From BMS3Bbin11 sp034659075 (GTDB lineage Bacteria > Pseudomonadota > Gammaproteobacteria > BMS3Bbin11), in contig JAYEGM010000194.1 of NCBI GenBank assembly GCA_034659075.1, positions 3,626 to 67,625 on the forward strand: a stretch of DNA of 64,000 bases, read 5' to 3'. Of the stretch, positions 51,893-60,095 are shown one piece after another. The translations under genes were made by a program, and so were the position numbers. Under the pieces are notes generated by a model. The model saw nothing but the letters and a program-made list of their open reading frames with translations. It made no database searches and was not told the origin of the DNA. Position 1 is the first letter of the stretch, and each line of letters opens with the position of its first letter.

Positions 51893-52410
51893 TAAGAAAA
51901 ATCGCATTCTTAGTTCTGTCATCATTCGTGCTATTGATAACAGCCTGTCAACAGCAGGAGAAAGAGAGCCTCGTACAGTTTGTAGCAAATTCGAACAACA
52001 TGAAGGCAAAAGAGATTGAACCATTGCCAAATATAAAACCCGTGGAACCTTATGCATATAGTGCTCAGGAATTTGATGACCCCTTTAATGTAGAAAACCT
52101 GAAACCCAGGCGCGTAGTTTCAGCCCGCGCCGGCACGGGACCAGATACCAACCGTCGACGTGAGCCACTGGAAAATTATCCACTCGACTCTTTGATGATG
52201 GTAGGAACCTTATTCAGAGAAAGCGAAAAGCTGGCAATTATAAAAACGCCTGAAGGGGCTGTTCAAACCGCACAGGTAGGCAATTATCTTGGACAGAACT
52301 ACGGAAAAATTATCAGTATTGATGAAAGTAAAATTGTAGTAAAGGAGCAGGTATTAAACTCAGCCGGAACATGGGTTGGGCGTGATGCAAGTTTAAAAGT
52401 TGACCGATAA
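51889..52410 (+). CDS. pilP: Type IV pilus assembly lipoprotein PilP
   Basis: A 173-residue lipoprotein with lipobox LITAC and acylated Cys near residue 20, so anchored to the inner membrane facing the periplasm. A disordered linker (about 25-85) precedes the small beta domain with PLENYPLDSLMMVGTL near residue 92. This domain contacts the secretin PilQ and links it to PilN-PilO. It overlaps the pilO stop by four bases (ATGA). Confidence 0.94.
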   Translation: MIRKIAFLVLSSFVLLITACQQQEKESLVQFVANSNNMKAKEIEPLPNIKPVEPYAYSAQEFDDPFNVENLKPRRVVSARAGTGPDTNRRREPLENYPLDSLMMVGTLFRESEKLAIIKTPEGAVQTAQVGNYLGQNYGKIISIDESKIVVKEQVLNSAGTWVGRDASLKVDR

Positions 52411-52438
52411 GTTGGTACTTCTTATAGAGAGTATGACC

Positions 52439-55108
52439 ATGAATAAGACATCGCATATGAAACATAAAAAACAAACCGGCACAGCAATTATTCTTGCAGG
52501 GCTACTATGTACATCAGGAATTGAGGCGGCTGAGCTATCAGCATTGCACTGGAAATCCTCGTTAGGCGAAGACGCTGTTATCGCTATTGTCGATGAAAAG
52601 GTAAAGGTGAAAACCTCGGAACTTGATGGAGGCAAACGGTTGCGTGTCAGCTTCCCCTCCACAAGCATGGCAGCGGACTTAAAGCCACTGTCTGGAATGG
52701 GGCTGGTCAAATCAGTCGAAGCGACTAAGGACAGCAAGTCAGTGCAAATTGACCTTGTTACCAGTATCCCTGCTCATATCAGTGTTATCTCGGTGCCCGG
52801 TGGTTATCGGATCAGTACCGAGCCTGCCGTTAGCACCGCACCCATTGCAAAATCCGGTCCGACAGTCATTCCACTGGCTATGACCTCTGATATTACCGGG
52901 GCAGCGGCAGTTACAGCTGAGCCTGTGGTAGTAGAACCTGCAGCAACAATGTCTTCAGGTGATGAAGCGGTCAGCTTAAACAAGATCAAGCAAATTACGT
53001 TTAGTAGAATTAGCGGTGGGCGTACGCAGGTAAACATTGAGATGGATGCGCGGCCACAGGAACCTGCGGTATTCGTGACCAAAAACCCGTCCAGGATTGC
53101 GATGGACTTTTTTGGTACCCGAAACGGATTAGCTAAAGATACTGTAAAGGCAAGCGAAGGGGTTCTGCACAGCATTAATGCCGTAGAAGTGGCCGATCGT
53201 ACCCGGGTAATCCTCAACCTCGATCGGAATGCAGCGTATCAGACGGAAATAACGGATAGTGGCCTGACGTTGATACTTGATCCAGATGCAATCAAAACAG
53301 CCTCCGGTGCAACGGCAAAGAGCAGGAAATTCTCAGTCAGCACCAAGACCAGGGCGCATAAAATTGACGGTGTGGATTTCAGGCGTGGGCCACAGGGTGA
53401 GGGGAATATAACAGTTACCCTGTCTGACCCGGAAGTCGGCATTGATATCGACGACGAGAAAGGCCAGGTAATTATTGATTTCAGCAAAACAGCGCTTCAT
53501 GAGGATCTTGAGCGCCGTCTTGACGTTATTGATTTTGCTACGCCCATCCAGACCATTGATACATTCAGGGAAGGATCAGGGACCAGGATGGTGATATCAG
53601 TCAATGGCCAGTATGAGCAAATTGCCTATCAGACAGGTAATACCTTTACTGTCAGTGTGCGCCCGTTGACAAAGAACGAAATAAAGGAGGAAGACGAATT
53701 CGGCTACTCCGGCGAGCGCCTGTCGCTGAATTTCCAGAAGATTGACGTGCGATCCGCACTGCAGGTGATAGCGGACTTTACCGGCCTGAATATTGTTACC
53801 AGTGACACGGTAAAGGGTAGCTTAACCTTACGCTTGCAGGATGTGCCCTGGGATCAGGCGCTGGACCTAATACTAAAAACCAAGGGCCTTGCAAAACGTG
53901 AAAAAGGGAACGTTGTCTGGATCGCGCCGGCAAAAGAGATCGCCGCACGGGAAAAAGCTGAACTGGAAGCATTGAAGAAAACGCGCGAACTTGAGCCCCT
54001 TATTTCTGAACTAATAGAAATAAATTATGCATCGGCTTCGGATATTGCAAAGTTGTTGAAATCGATCAAGGCAATTGACGGTCCGTTCTCGCAGAACACC
54101 CAGGGCAACCCATTTTCCTCGGTCTCAGTCAATGATATACCAACAGAATCAAACAGCCTGCTGTCCGAACGTGGCAGTGTGACGGTTGATGATCGTACGA
54201 ATACATTGCTGATTCAGGAGACACCCTCAAAAATCAAGGAAATAAGGAAGCTGATTGCCAAGCTTGATCAGCCTGTAAAGCAGGTATTGATCGAGACACG
54301 CATCGTTGAAGCAAGAGACGGTTACAGCAGAACGCTGGGTGTACGCCTGGGGATGCAGAATCTAAACAGCAACTTTAACCTAGGTAACAGTGACAACTCG
54401 GCCGGTGAGGGAATTACTTCTGGTTCTCTGGAAGGCGCGGTAAACATGCATAATGCATTTAATAACCCTACAGAAGGCGGAGATATTGAAGTAACAGGCG
54501 ATGGCCTGAACGTCGACCTTGGTTCGGCGGGTCTGGGTAATTTCCTGGCCAGTTCCATTGCTTTCACCCTGGCAAAATTTGCCGACGGCTATGGTCAGGT
54601 GCTTGGTGTTGAACTGCAGGCCTTGCAGGCTGAGGGCAAGGGTAAGCTGATCTCCAGTCCGCGCCTGATTACTGCCAACAATATGGAAGCACATATTGAA
54701 CAGGGTCAGGAGCGAATATTTACCACCAATGTCCTTGGTGTGGGCAGCGTAGTTACCAAAAAGGCTGTACTGGGCTTAACCGTGACACCTCATATCACAC
54801 CGGATAACAGGATCATCATGGATGTTTTCATAACCAAGGACAGTTTCACCTCTCCAATTGATCCAACCATCGACAAGAAGGAGATCGAAACCCAGATATT
54901 ACTGGACCATGGAGAAACGGCTGTAATTGGCGGAATTTTTCAGCAAAATATAGGTGAAGATGTGACGAAAGTACCGTTATTGGGTGATCTGCCTGTATTG
55001 GGTGTGCTTTTCCGGAATAAAAGCATTACCGATCAAAAGACAGAGTTATTGATATTCCTGACTCCAAAAATCATTACGCCATCGTTTGGCCTGCTTGGCG
55101 GTAGCTGA
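52439..55108 (+). CDS. pilQ: Type IV pilus secretin PilQ
   Basis: The outer membrane pore for the pilus, 889 residues. A signal peptide (about 1-31, ending near GIEAAE) is followed by two or three AMIN domains that bind peptidoglycan (about 35-400). The secretin N0/N1 domains come next (SLNFQKIDVRSALQVIADFT near residue 432; EINYASASDIAKLL), and then the C-terminal secretin domain (VLIETRIVEARDGYSRTLGV, up to LLIFLTPKII). ATG 52439 has GAGAG seven bases upstream and directly precedes the signal peptide; ATG 52433 is also possible. A strong terminator follows. Confidence 0.95.
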   Translation: MNKTSHMKHKKQTGTAIILAGLLCTSGIEAAELSALHWKSSLGEDAVIAIVDEKVKVKTSELDGGKRLRVSFPSTSMAADLKPLSGMGLVKSVEATKDSKSVQIDLVTSIPAHISVISVPGGYRISTEPAVSTAPIAKSGPTVIPLAMTSDITGAAAVTAEPVVVEPAATMSSGDEAVSLNKIKQITFSRISGGRTQVNIEMDARPQEPAVFVTKNPSRIAMDFFGTRNGLAKDTVKASEGVLHSINAVEVADRTRVILNLDRNAAYQTEITDSGLTLILDPDAIKTASGATAKSRKFSVSTKTRAHKIDGVDFRRGPQGEGNITVTLSDPEVGIDIDDEKGQVIIDFSKTALHEDLERRLDVIDFATPIQTIDTFREGSGTRMVISVNGQYEQIAYQTGNTFTVSVRPLTKNEIKEEDEFGYSGERLSLNFQKIDVRSALQVIADFTGLNIVTSDTVKGSLTLRLQDVPWDQALDLILKTKGLAKREKGNVVWIAPAKEIAAREKAELEALKKTRELEPLISELIEINYASASDIAKLLKSIKAIDGPFSQNTQGNPFSSVSVNDIPTESNSLLSERGSVTVDDRTNTLLIQETPSKIKEIRKLIAKLDQPVKQVLIETRIVEARDGYSRTLGVRLGMQNLNSNFNLGNSDNSAGEGITSGSLEGAVNMHNAFNNPTEGGDIEVTGDGLNVDLGSAGLGNFLASSIAFTLAKFADGYGQVLGVELQALQAEGKGKLISSPRLITANNMEAHIEQGQERIFTTNVLGVGSVVTKKAVLGLTVTPHITPDNRIIMDVFITKDSFTSPIDPTIDKKEIETQILLDHGETAVIGGIFQQNIGEDVTKVPLLGDLPVLGVLFRNKSITDQKTELLIFLTPKIITPSFGLLGGS

Positions 55109-55137
55109 TGCACTCTGTTTAAGCAGGTTTCTTCATA

Positions 55138-55174
55138 AAGCACTGTGACCTTGTGGGGCACAGTGCTTTTTTTT
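55138..55174 (+). terminator. Rho-independent terminator after pilQ
   Basis: AAGCACTGTG (55138-55147), an 11-base loop, CACAGTGCTT (55159-55168), then a run of T to 55174. A perfect 10-bp stem with eight T makes this the clearest terminator in the window. It separates pilMNOPQ from aroK-aroB. Confidence 0.88.
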
Positions 55175-55240
55175 GTCTGTTTATTGTGCTTTTCGGGTTA
55201 TCATTCGCTTATTAATTAAAAAGTAAAAGAAGTTTTGTAA

Positions 55241-55756
55241 ATGCCAGAAAATATCTTTCTTGTTGGTCCTATGGGAGTTGGTAAAACAACGATAGGATCT
55301 CATCTTGCGCGAAAGCTGAAGTATGATTTTGTTGATTCGGACACCGAAATCGAGAAACGTACCGGTGCATCAATCAGCCTGATTTTTGATATTGAAGGCG
55401 AGGAAGGCTTCCGCAAGCGTGAAGCACAGATGATAGAAGCATTGACCCAAAAGCGGCATATTGTTTTATCTACCGGCGGCGGCTCGGTGCTTGACGAAAT
55501 ATCAAGGCAGAATTTGCGAAGTAAGGGCTATGTGGTCTACCTTAAAGCCTCTGTGGAGATACTTTATGAAAGACTGAAAAAGAGCCGGAATCGACCCCTG
55601 ATGGAAACAGATGATAAAAAAAAGGTCATTGAGGACCTGCTGGCAGAACGTGAACCCCTTTATCTGGCTGTTGCCGATATTACCATTGCTACCGATGGGC
55701 GATCAGCGCAGGATGTCGCGCGAGAAATATATAACCAGTATGAAAAACATGCCTAG
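55241..55756 (+). CDS. aroK: Shikimate kinase
   Basis: Phosphorylates shikimate in the aromatic amino acid pathway. It has 171 residues. The Walker A loop GPMGVGKTT is at about residues 8-16, the shikimate-binding Asp-Arg region at DSDTEIEKRTG and FRKREAQM, the GGGSV motif near 79 and the lid arginine in SRNRPLM. AroK is assigned rather than AroL by its position beside aroB and the pil operon, as in most Gammaproteobacteria. A weakly AT-rich stretch with TTATTAATTAAAAAG just upstream provides the ribosome site region. Confidence 0.95.
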   Translation: MPENIFLVGPMGVGKTTIGSHLARKLKYDFVDSDTEIEKRTGASISLIFDIEGEEGFRKREAQMIEALTQKRHIVLSTGGGSVLDEISRQNLRSKGYVVYLKASVEILYERLKKSRNRPLMETDDKKKVIEDLLAEREPLYLAVADITIATDGRSAQDVAREIYNQYEKHA

Positions 55757-55827
55757 AGCTGGGTTCTGATATGCATAACTTATCCGTTACATCGTACTTG
55801 CCCTGAAATGTTATCTATCAGCAGAAA

Positions 55828-56910
55828 ATGACGACACTTACCGTAGAACTTGGTGACCGCAGTTATCCGATCTATATAGATAAGGGGTTGCTGGGTGATG
55901 CTGGGCTGATCAGGCCCTATATAACAGGTCAACAGGTGATGGTCGTTAGCAATGAAACGGTTGCACCCCTCTACCTCGACGTACTCTTACAGTCACTCGT
56001 CGGACTTCAAGTTTACACACATATATTGCCTGATGGTGAGGAATACAAGAACCTTGATGTTCTTGATGGCATATTCGATGCCCTGCTAAAGGTGCCGTGT
56101 GACAGGAAAACGACGATGATCGCTCTGGGCGGTGGTGTGGTCGGTGATATTACCGGGTTTGCCGCCGCCTGCTATCAGCGTGGCGTTCCTTTTATTCAGA
56201 TACCAACAACATTGCTGGCACAGGTGGATTCTTCTGTCGGCGGAAAGACAGCGGTCAATCATCCACGCGGTAAGAATATGATTGGGGCATTTTACCAGCC
56301 GCGCTGTGTGATTGCTGATATATCTACGCTGAACACTCTCGATGACAGGCAGTTATCCGCCGGCCTGGCAGAAGTGATCAAATATGGTTTGATCCGTGAT
56401 CTGTCGTTTTTCAACTGGCTGGAAAAAAATATTGAGCGTTTACGTCAAAAAGACCCTGCTGCACTTGCCGAGGCCATTAGGAGGTCCTGCAACAGTAAAG
56501 CGGAAATTGTTGCAGAGGATGAGCTGGAGGGTGGTATACGGGCCCTGCTTAATCTGGGACACACATTTGGCCATGCCATAGAAGCAGGCATGGGTTACGG
56601 CAGCTGGCTGCATGGCGAGGCGGTCGCTACCGGAATGTTAATGGCAGCTGATCTGTCACGGCGTTCGGGATGGCTCAGCCGTGATGATGTGGCACGTATT
56701 GCTGATCTGCTCAAGCGGGCGGGCTTACCTGTCACGCCTCCGGCCGAACTGGATGTCGAGCGCTATCTGCAGCTGATGATGGTGGACAAAAAGGTCGATC
56801 AGGGTCATATCCACCTGGTGCTGCTGAAAGAGATTGGCAATGCTTTTGTCAGTGATGATTATGATCCTGAGCTGTTAAGGGAAACACTGGCAAGTCATTC
56901 ACTTGTCTGA
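55828..56910 (+). CDS. aroB: 3-Dehydroquinate synthase
   Basis: An NAD- and metal-dependent enzyme that converts DAHP to 3-dehydroquinate. It has 360 residues. Motifs include LPDGEEYKNL near residue 69, the NAD-binding ALGGGVVGDITGFAA near 98, TTLLAQVDSSVGGKTAVNHP near 130, and the metal-binding NLGHTFGHAIE near 245 and LHGEAVATGM near 263. It follows aroK by 71 bases and is followed by the dgt-like gene 12 bases on. Confidence 0.97.
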   Translation: MTTLTVELGDRSYPIYIDKGLLGDAGLIRPYITGQQVMVVSNETVAPLYLDVLLQSLVGLQVYTHILPDGEEYKNLDVLDGIFDALLKVPCDRKTTMIALGGGVVGDITGFAAACYQRGVPFIQIPTTLLAQVDSSVGGKTAVNHPRGKNMIGAFYQPRCVIADISTLNTLDDRQLSAGLAEVIKYGLIRDLSFFNWLEKNIERLRQKDPAALAEAIRRSCNSKAEIVAEDELEGGIRALLNLGHTFGHAIEAGMGYGSWLHGEAVATGMLMAADLSRRSGWLSRDDVARIADLLKRAGLPVTPPAELDVERYLQLMMVDKKVDQGHIHLVLLKEIGNAFVSDDYDPELLRETLASHSLV

Positions 56911-56922
56911 GAGAATGATCTG

Positions 56923-58071
56923 ATGCAAAAACTGGCGCCCTATAGTGCATTTTCTGAACATGGCAGGGGCCGGCAGTACACAGAGGATTCTCCCTCGTAC
57001 CGGTCTGAATTTCAGCGTGATCGGGATCGCATAATTCATTCAGTGGCCTTCCGGCGCCTGGAATACAAAACCCAGGTCTTCGTCAACCATGAAGGCGATT
57101 TATTCCGCACCCGCCTGACCCATTCTATAGAAGTCGCTCAGATCGCAAGATCCATTGCGCGTGAACTGGATTTGAATGAAGACCTGACCGAAGCTATTTC
57201 TCTGGCACATGATCTTGGGCATACGCCATTTGGGCACAGCGGGCAGGATGCATTAAATGCCTGCATGAAGGATTATGGTGGTTTTGAGCATAATTTACAG
57301 TCCTTGCGTGTGGTGGATGTGCTGGAGCAGCGATATGCCGAGTTTCCGGGTTTAAACCTTACCTTTGAGACCCGTGAAGGCGTACTTAAACACTGTTCAA
57401 GAAAAAATGCGGCTGGACTGGGTGATGTAGGGCAACGCTTTATTGAGGGTAAATTACCGGGGCTGGAAGCACAGCTTGCTAATCTCGCTGACAGCATTGC
57501 CTATAATAATCATGATGTCGATGATGGCCTGCGGGGTGGCCTGATTACCGTTGAGCAACTTCGTGAGAGCCGTTTATTTGCGATCCAGTGCGAGACGGTA
57601 AGTAAGGCATATCCATTGCTGGAAGGCCGCAAAATCATCAATGAGACGGTGCGGCGCATGATCAATTACCTGGTTGTCGATCTGATAGAAACCTCCAGGG
57701 CCCGTTTGCTCGACTCGGGTGTTCGCAGTATTGATGAAGTCAGAAATTACCCTGAACCGATATTAATGCACAGCGATACCGTGGCAAAAGAGTCACTTGA
57801 GCTTAAGCAGTTTCTTCGCCGAAATCTGTATGAGCATTATCGAGTACTGCGTATGAGCAAAAAAGCCGGGAGGGTTATCCGTGAAATGTTTCAGGCGTTT
57901 ATGGATGACTATCGCATATTGCCGGCCCAATACCATGAATTGTCAGCGGAACTGCCGGATGATTCAGAAAGTGGGCGGGCGAGGGTCGTGGCAGACTATA
58001 TTGCAGGTATGACGGACCGTTTTGCGATCAATGAATACCGCCGGTTATTTGAACCCGGCGAATTGACCTGA
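56923..58071 (+). CDS. dgt: Deoxyguanosinetriphosphate triphosphohydrolase-like protein
   Basis: A 382-residue HD-domain enzyme that splits dNTPs into nucleoside and triphosphate. The metal-binding HD motif is spread as in the family: a His in RTRLTHSIEVAQIA near residue 65, then LAHDLGHTPFGHSGQDALN near 91 (HD pair) and an Asp further on in NNHDVDDG. The N-terminal RSEFQRDRDRIIHSVAFRRL is diagnostic. It is shorter than E. coli Dgt and fits the dGTPase-like type 2 group. Its preferred nucleotide cannot be read from sequence. Confidence 0.92.
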   Translation: MQKLAPYSAFSEHGRGRQYTEDSPSYRSEFQRDRDRIIHSVAFRRLEYKTQVFVNHEGDLFRTRLTHSIEVAQIARSIARELDLNEDLTEAISLAHDLGHTPFGHSGQDALNACMKDYGGFEHNLQSLRVVDVLEQRYAEFPGLNLTFETREGVLKHCSRKNAAGLGDVGQRFIEGKLPGLEAQLANLADSIAYNNHDVDDGLRGGLITVEQLRESRLFAIQCETVSKAYPLLEGRKIINETVRRMINYLVVDLIETSRARLLDSGVRSIDEVRNYPEPILMHSDTVAKESLELKQFLRRNLYEHYRVLRMSKKAGRVIREMFQAFMDDYRILPAQYHELSAELPDDSESGRARVVADYIAGMTDRFAINEYRRLFEPGELT

Positions 58072-58074
58072 TAG

Positions 58075-59472
58075 ATGAAATCTGCACATTATGATGTCAT
58101 TGTAATCGGCAGCGGTCCGGGTGGTGAAGGCGCCGCGATGAAACTGGCCAAAAGTGGCTGCCGGGTTGCTATGATTGAACGGGCAGACAGGACCGGCGGC
58201 AGCAGCACCCATTGCGGCACCATCCCCAGCAAGGTGTTGCGCCATGCCATACAGGTGTTGGCGGATTACCGCAAAAACCCCTTATTCAAGGGCGTTACTG
58301 AACATATCACCCCCGATTATTCAGCCTTGCTGCACAATGTTGTAAAAGTTATTGATCAGCAGGTGCTGCAGCTTAACCGTTACTGTGAGCGCAATCATAT
58401 AAGGGTCTACCACGGGCATGCGAGTTTTGTTGATCCACATAAGATAAGCATAAGCAGCAGTAAGCAGGATGAAAAAATACTGACAGCCGATGCTTTTGTT
58501 ATAGCCACAGGTTCGCGTCCCTATCACCCGCAGGATATTGATTTTGACCATCCACGTATTCATGACAGTACCAGTATCTTAAAACTTTCGCAGACGCCGG
58601 ATTCCCTGAGCATTTACGGGGCTGGCGTCATAGGCTGCGAATATGCCTCTATCTTCTGTAATCTCGATGTTAAGGTGAACCTGGTCAACACCCGCGACCG
58701 GCTTTTATCATTTCTGGATGATGAAATTACCGATGCACTGAGTTATCACCTGCGTGATCAGGGTACGGTGATTCGACACAATGAGGAATACGCCAGGGTA
58801 GAGACGCAGGATGATGCTGTTATTCTGCATTGCCGTTCAGGAAAAAAAATCAAAACGGCTATGCTGTTATGGGCGAACGGGCGTACAGGCAACAGTGATA
58901 ATATGGGGCTGCGGGCGCTGGGTATAGCGATTGATCGCCGCGGCTGCATAGATGTTGATGAAAATTATCAGACTAAATGTGGGCATATTTATGCCATTGG
59001 CGATGTAATTGGTGCGCCCGGACTGGCCAGCGCCAGCTATGATCAGGGGCGATATGTTGCGGCAAGGATTGCTGATCCAGAGGTCAACTGGCAGCTGAAC
59101 AGGGAATTTCCAACCGGCATATACACCAGCCCTGAGATCAGTTCATTAGGAAAAACAGAGCGGGAATTGACGGCAGAGAATATTCCCTATGAAGTGGGTC
59201 AGGCAAATTTCAGCTCGATTGCCCGGGCACAGATCGCTGGCCATACGGTCGGCATGCTAAAGCTGCTCTTTCACCGGGAAACATTGGAACTGCTTGGTAT
59301 ACATTGTTTTGGTGAACGTGCATCGGAGATAATACATATTGGCCAGGCAGTGATGACACGCCCGGGAAATGGCAACACAATTCGTTATTTTACCGAAACA
59401 ACCTTTAATTACCCGACCATGGCAGAGGCCTATCGTGTGGCAGCCCTGAATGGTTTGAACAGAAACTTTTAA
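58075..59472 (+). CDS. sthA: Soluble pyridine nucleotide transhydrogenase
   Basis: A 465-residue flavoprotein that transfers hydride between NADPH and NAD. The FAD-binding motif is VIGSGPGGEGAAMKLAKSG at about 8-26, and the NAD(P) motif is IYGAGVIGCEYASIF near 180. The segment TGGSSTHCGTIPSKVLRHA shows a single Cys where disulfide reductases have CxxxxC. Loss of the redox pair is what separates SthA from lipoamide dehydrogenase and glutathione reductase. The C-terminal dimerisation domain is intact. It starts three bases after the dgt-like stop, so the two are co-transcribed. Confidence 0.93.
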   Translation: MKSAHYDVIVIGSGPGGEGAAMKLAKSGCRVAMIERADRTGGSSTHCGTIPSKVLRHAIQVLADYRKNPLFKGVTEHITPDYSALLHNVVKVIDQQVLQLNRYCERNHIRVYHGHASFVDPHKISISSSKQDEKILTADAFVIATGSRPYHPQDIDFDHPRIHDSTSILKLSQTPDSLSIYGAGVIGCEYASIFCNLDVKVNLVNTRDRLLSFLDDEITDALSYHLRDQGTVIRHNEEYARVETQDDAVILHCRSGKKIKTAMLLWANGRTGNSDNMGLRALGIAIDRRGCIDVDENYQTKCGHIYAIGDVIGAPGLASASYDQGRYVAARIADPEVNWQLNREFPTGIYTSPEISSLGKTERELTAENIPYEVGQANFSSIARAQIAGHTVGMLKLLFHRETLELLGIHCFGERASEIIHIGQAVMTRPGNGNTIRYFTETTFNYPTMAEAYRVAALNGLNRNF

Positions 59473-59485
59473 GGAGTTAAAAGCT

Positions 59486-60073
59486 ATGAGTGGTTCGTTG
59501 ATATTTATTGGAATTATTGTTGCGCTGCTGCTTTATGGCGTCGCCCTTTATAACAAACTGGTTGGATTGCGCAATGGCGTAAAAAACGGCTTTGCACAGA
59601 TTGATGTGCAGTTGACACGTCGCTATGACCTGATTCCTGCACTTATCGAATCGGTAAAGGGATATATGAAACACGAGCGTGAAACACTGGAAGCGGTCAT
59701 CAAGGCCAGAAATGCTGCCGTTAGTGGCCTCCAGAATGCCGCAGCCGACCCGGTAAATGCCCAGGCCATCACTGAATTATCGGGTGCAGATAATGCCTTG
59801 AGTGGCATGTTGGGGCGTTTGTTCGCGCTGTCTGAATCTTATCCTGATCTCAAGGCAAGTGAAAACATGCGTGATTTTCAGGAACAGATGACGACAACGG
59901 AAAATAAGGTTTCATTTGCCCGGCAGGCCTTCAATGATGCCGTAATGAGTTATAACAACGGCATAGAAATGTTTCCCGGTTCATTAATTGCCGGCTGGTT
60001 CAAGTTTACAGCTAGCGCCTTCCTGGAAATCGAATCAGAAACAAAACGTGAAATGCCGGAAGTTAAATTTTAA
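59486..60073 (+). CDS. lemA: LemA family protein
   Basis: A 195-residue membrane-anchored protein. One N-terminal hydrophobic helix (about 4-21) leads directly into the family core: YNKLVGLRNGVKNGFAQIDVQLTRRYDLIPALIE. Long alpha-helical segments run to the end, including SVKGYMKHERETLE. LemA proteins are often encoded with membrane metalloproteases; here the M48 peptidase gene follows after 22 bases. AAGGAG sits upstream of the ATG. The molecular function is not established. Confidence 0.93.
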   Translation: MSGSLIFIGIIVALLLYGVALYNKLVGLRNGVKNGFAQIDVQLTRRYDLIPALIESVKGYMKHERETLEAVIKARNAAVSGLQNAAADPVNAQAITELSGADNALSGMLGRLFALSESYPDLKASENMRDFQEQMTTTENKVSFARQAFNDAVMSYNNGIEMFPGSLIAGWFKFTASAFLEIESETKREMPEVKF

Positions 60074-60095
60074 TTTCTACTGCCTGGCCGTATAG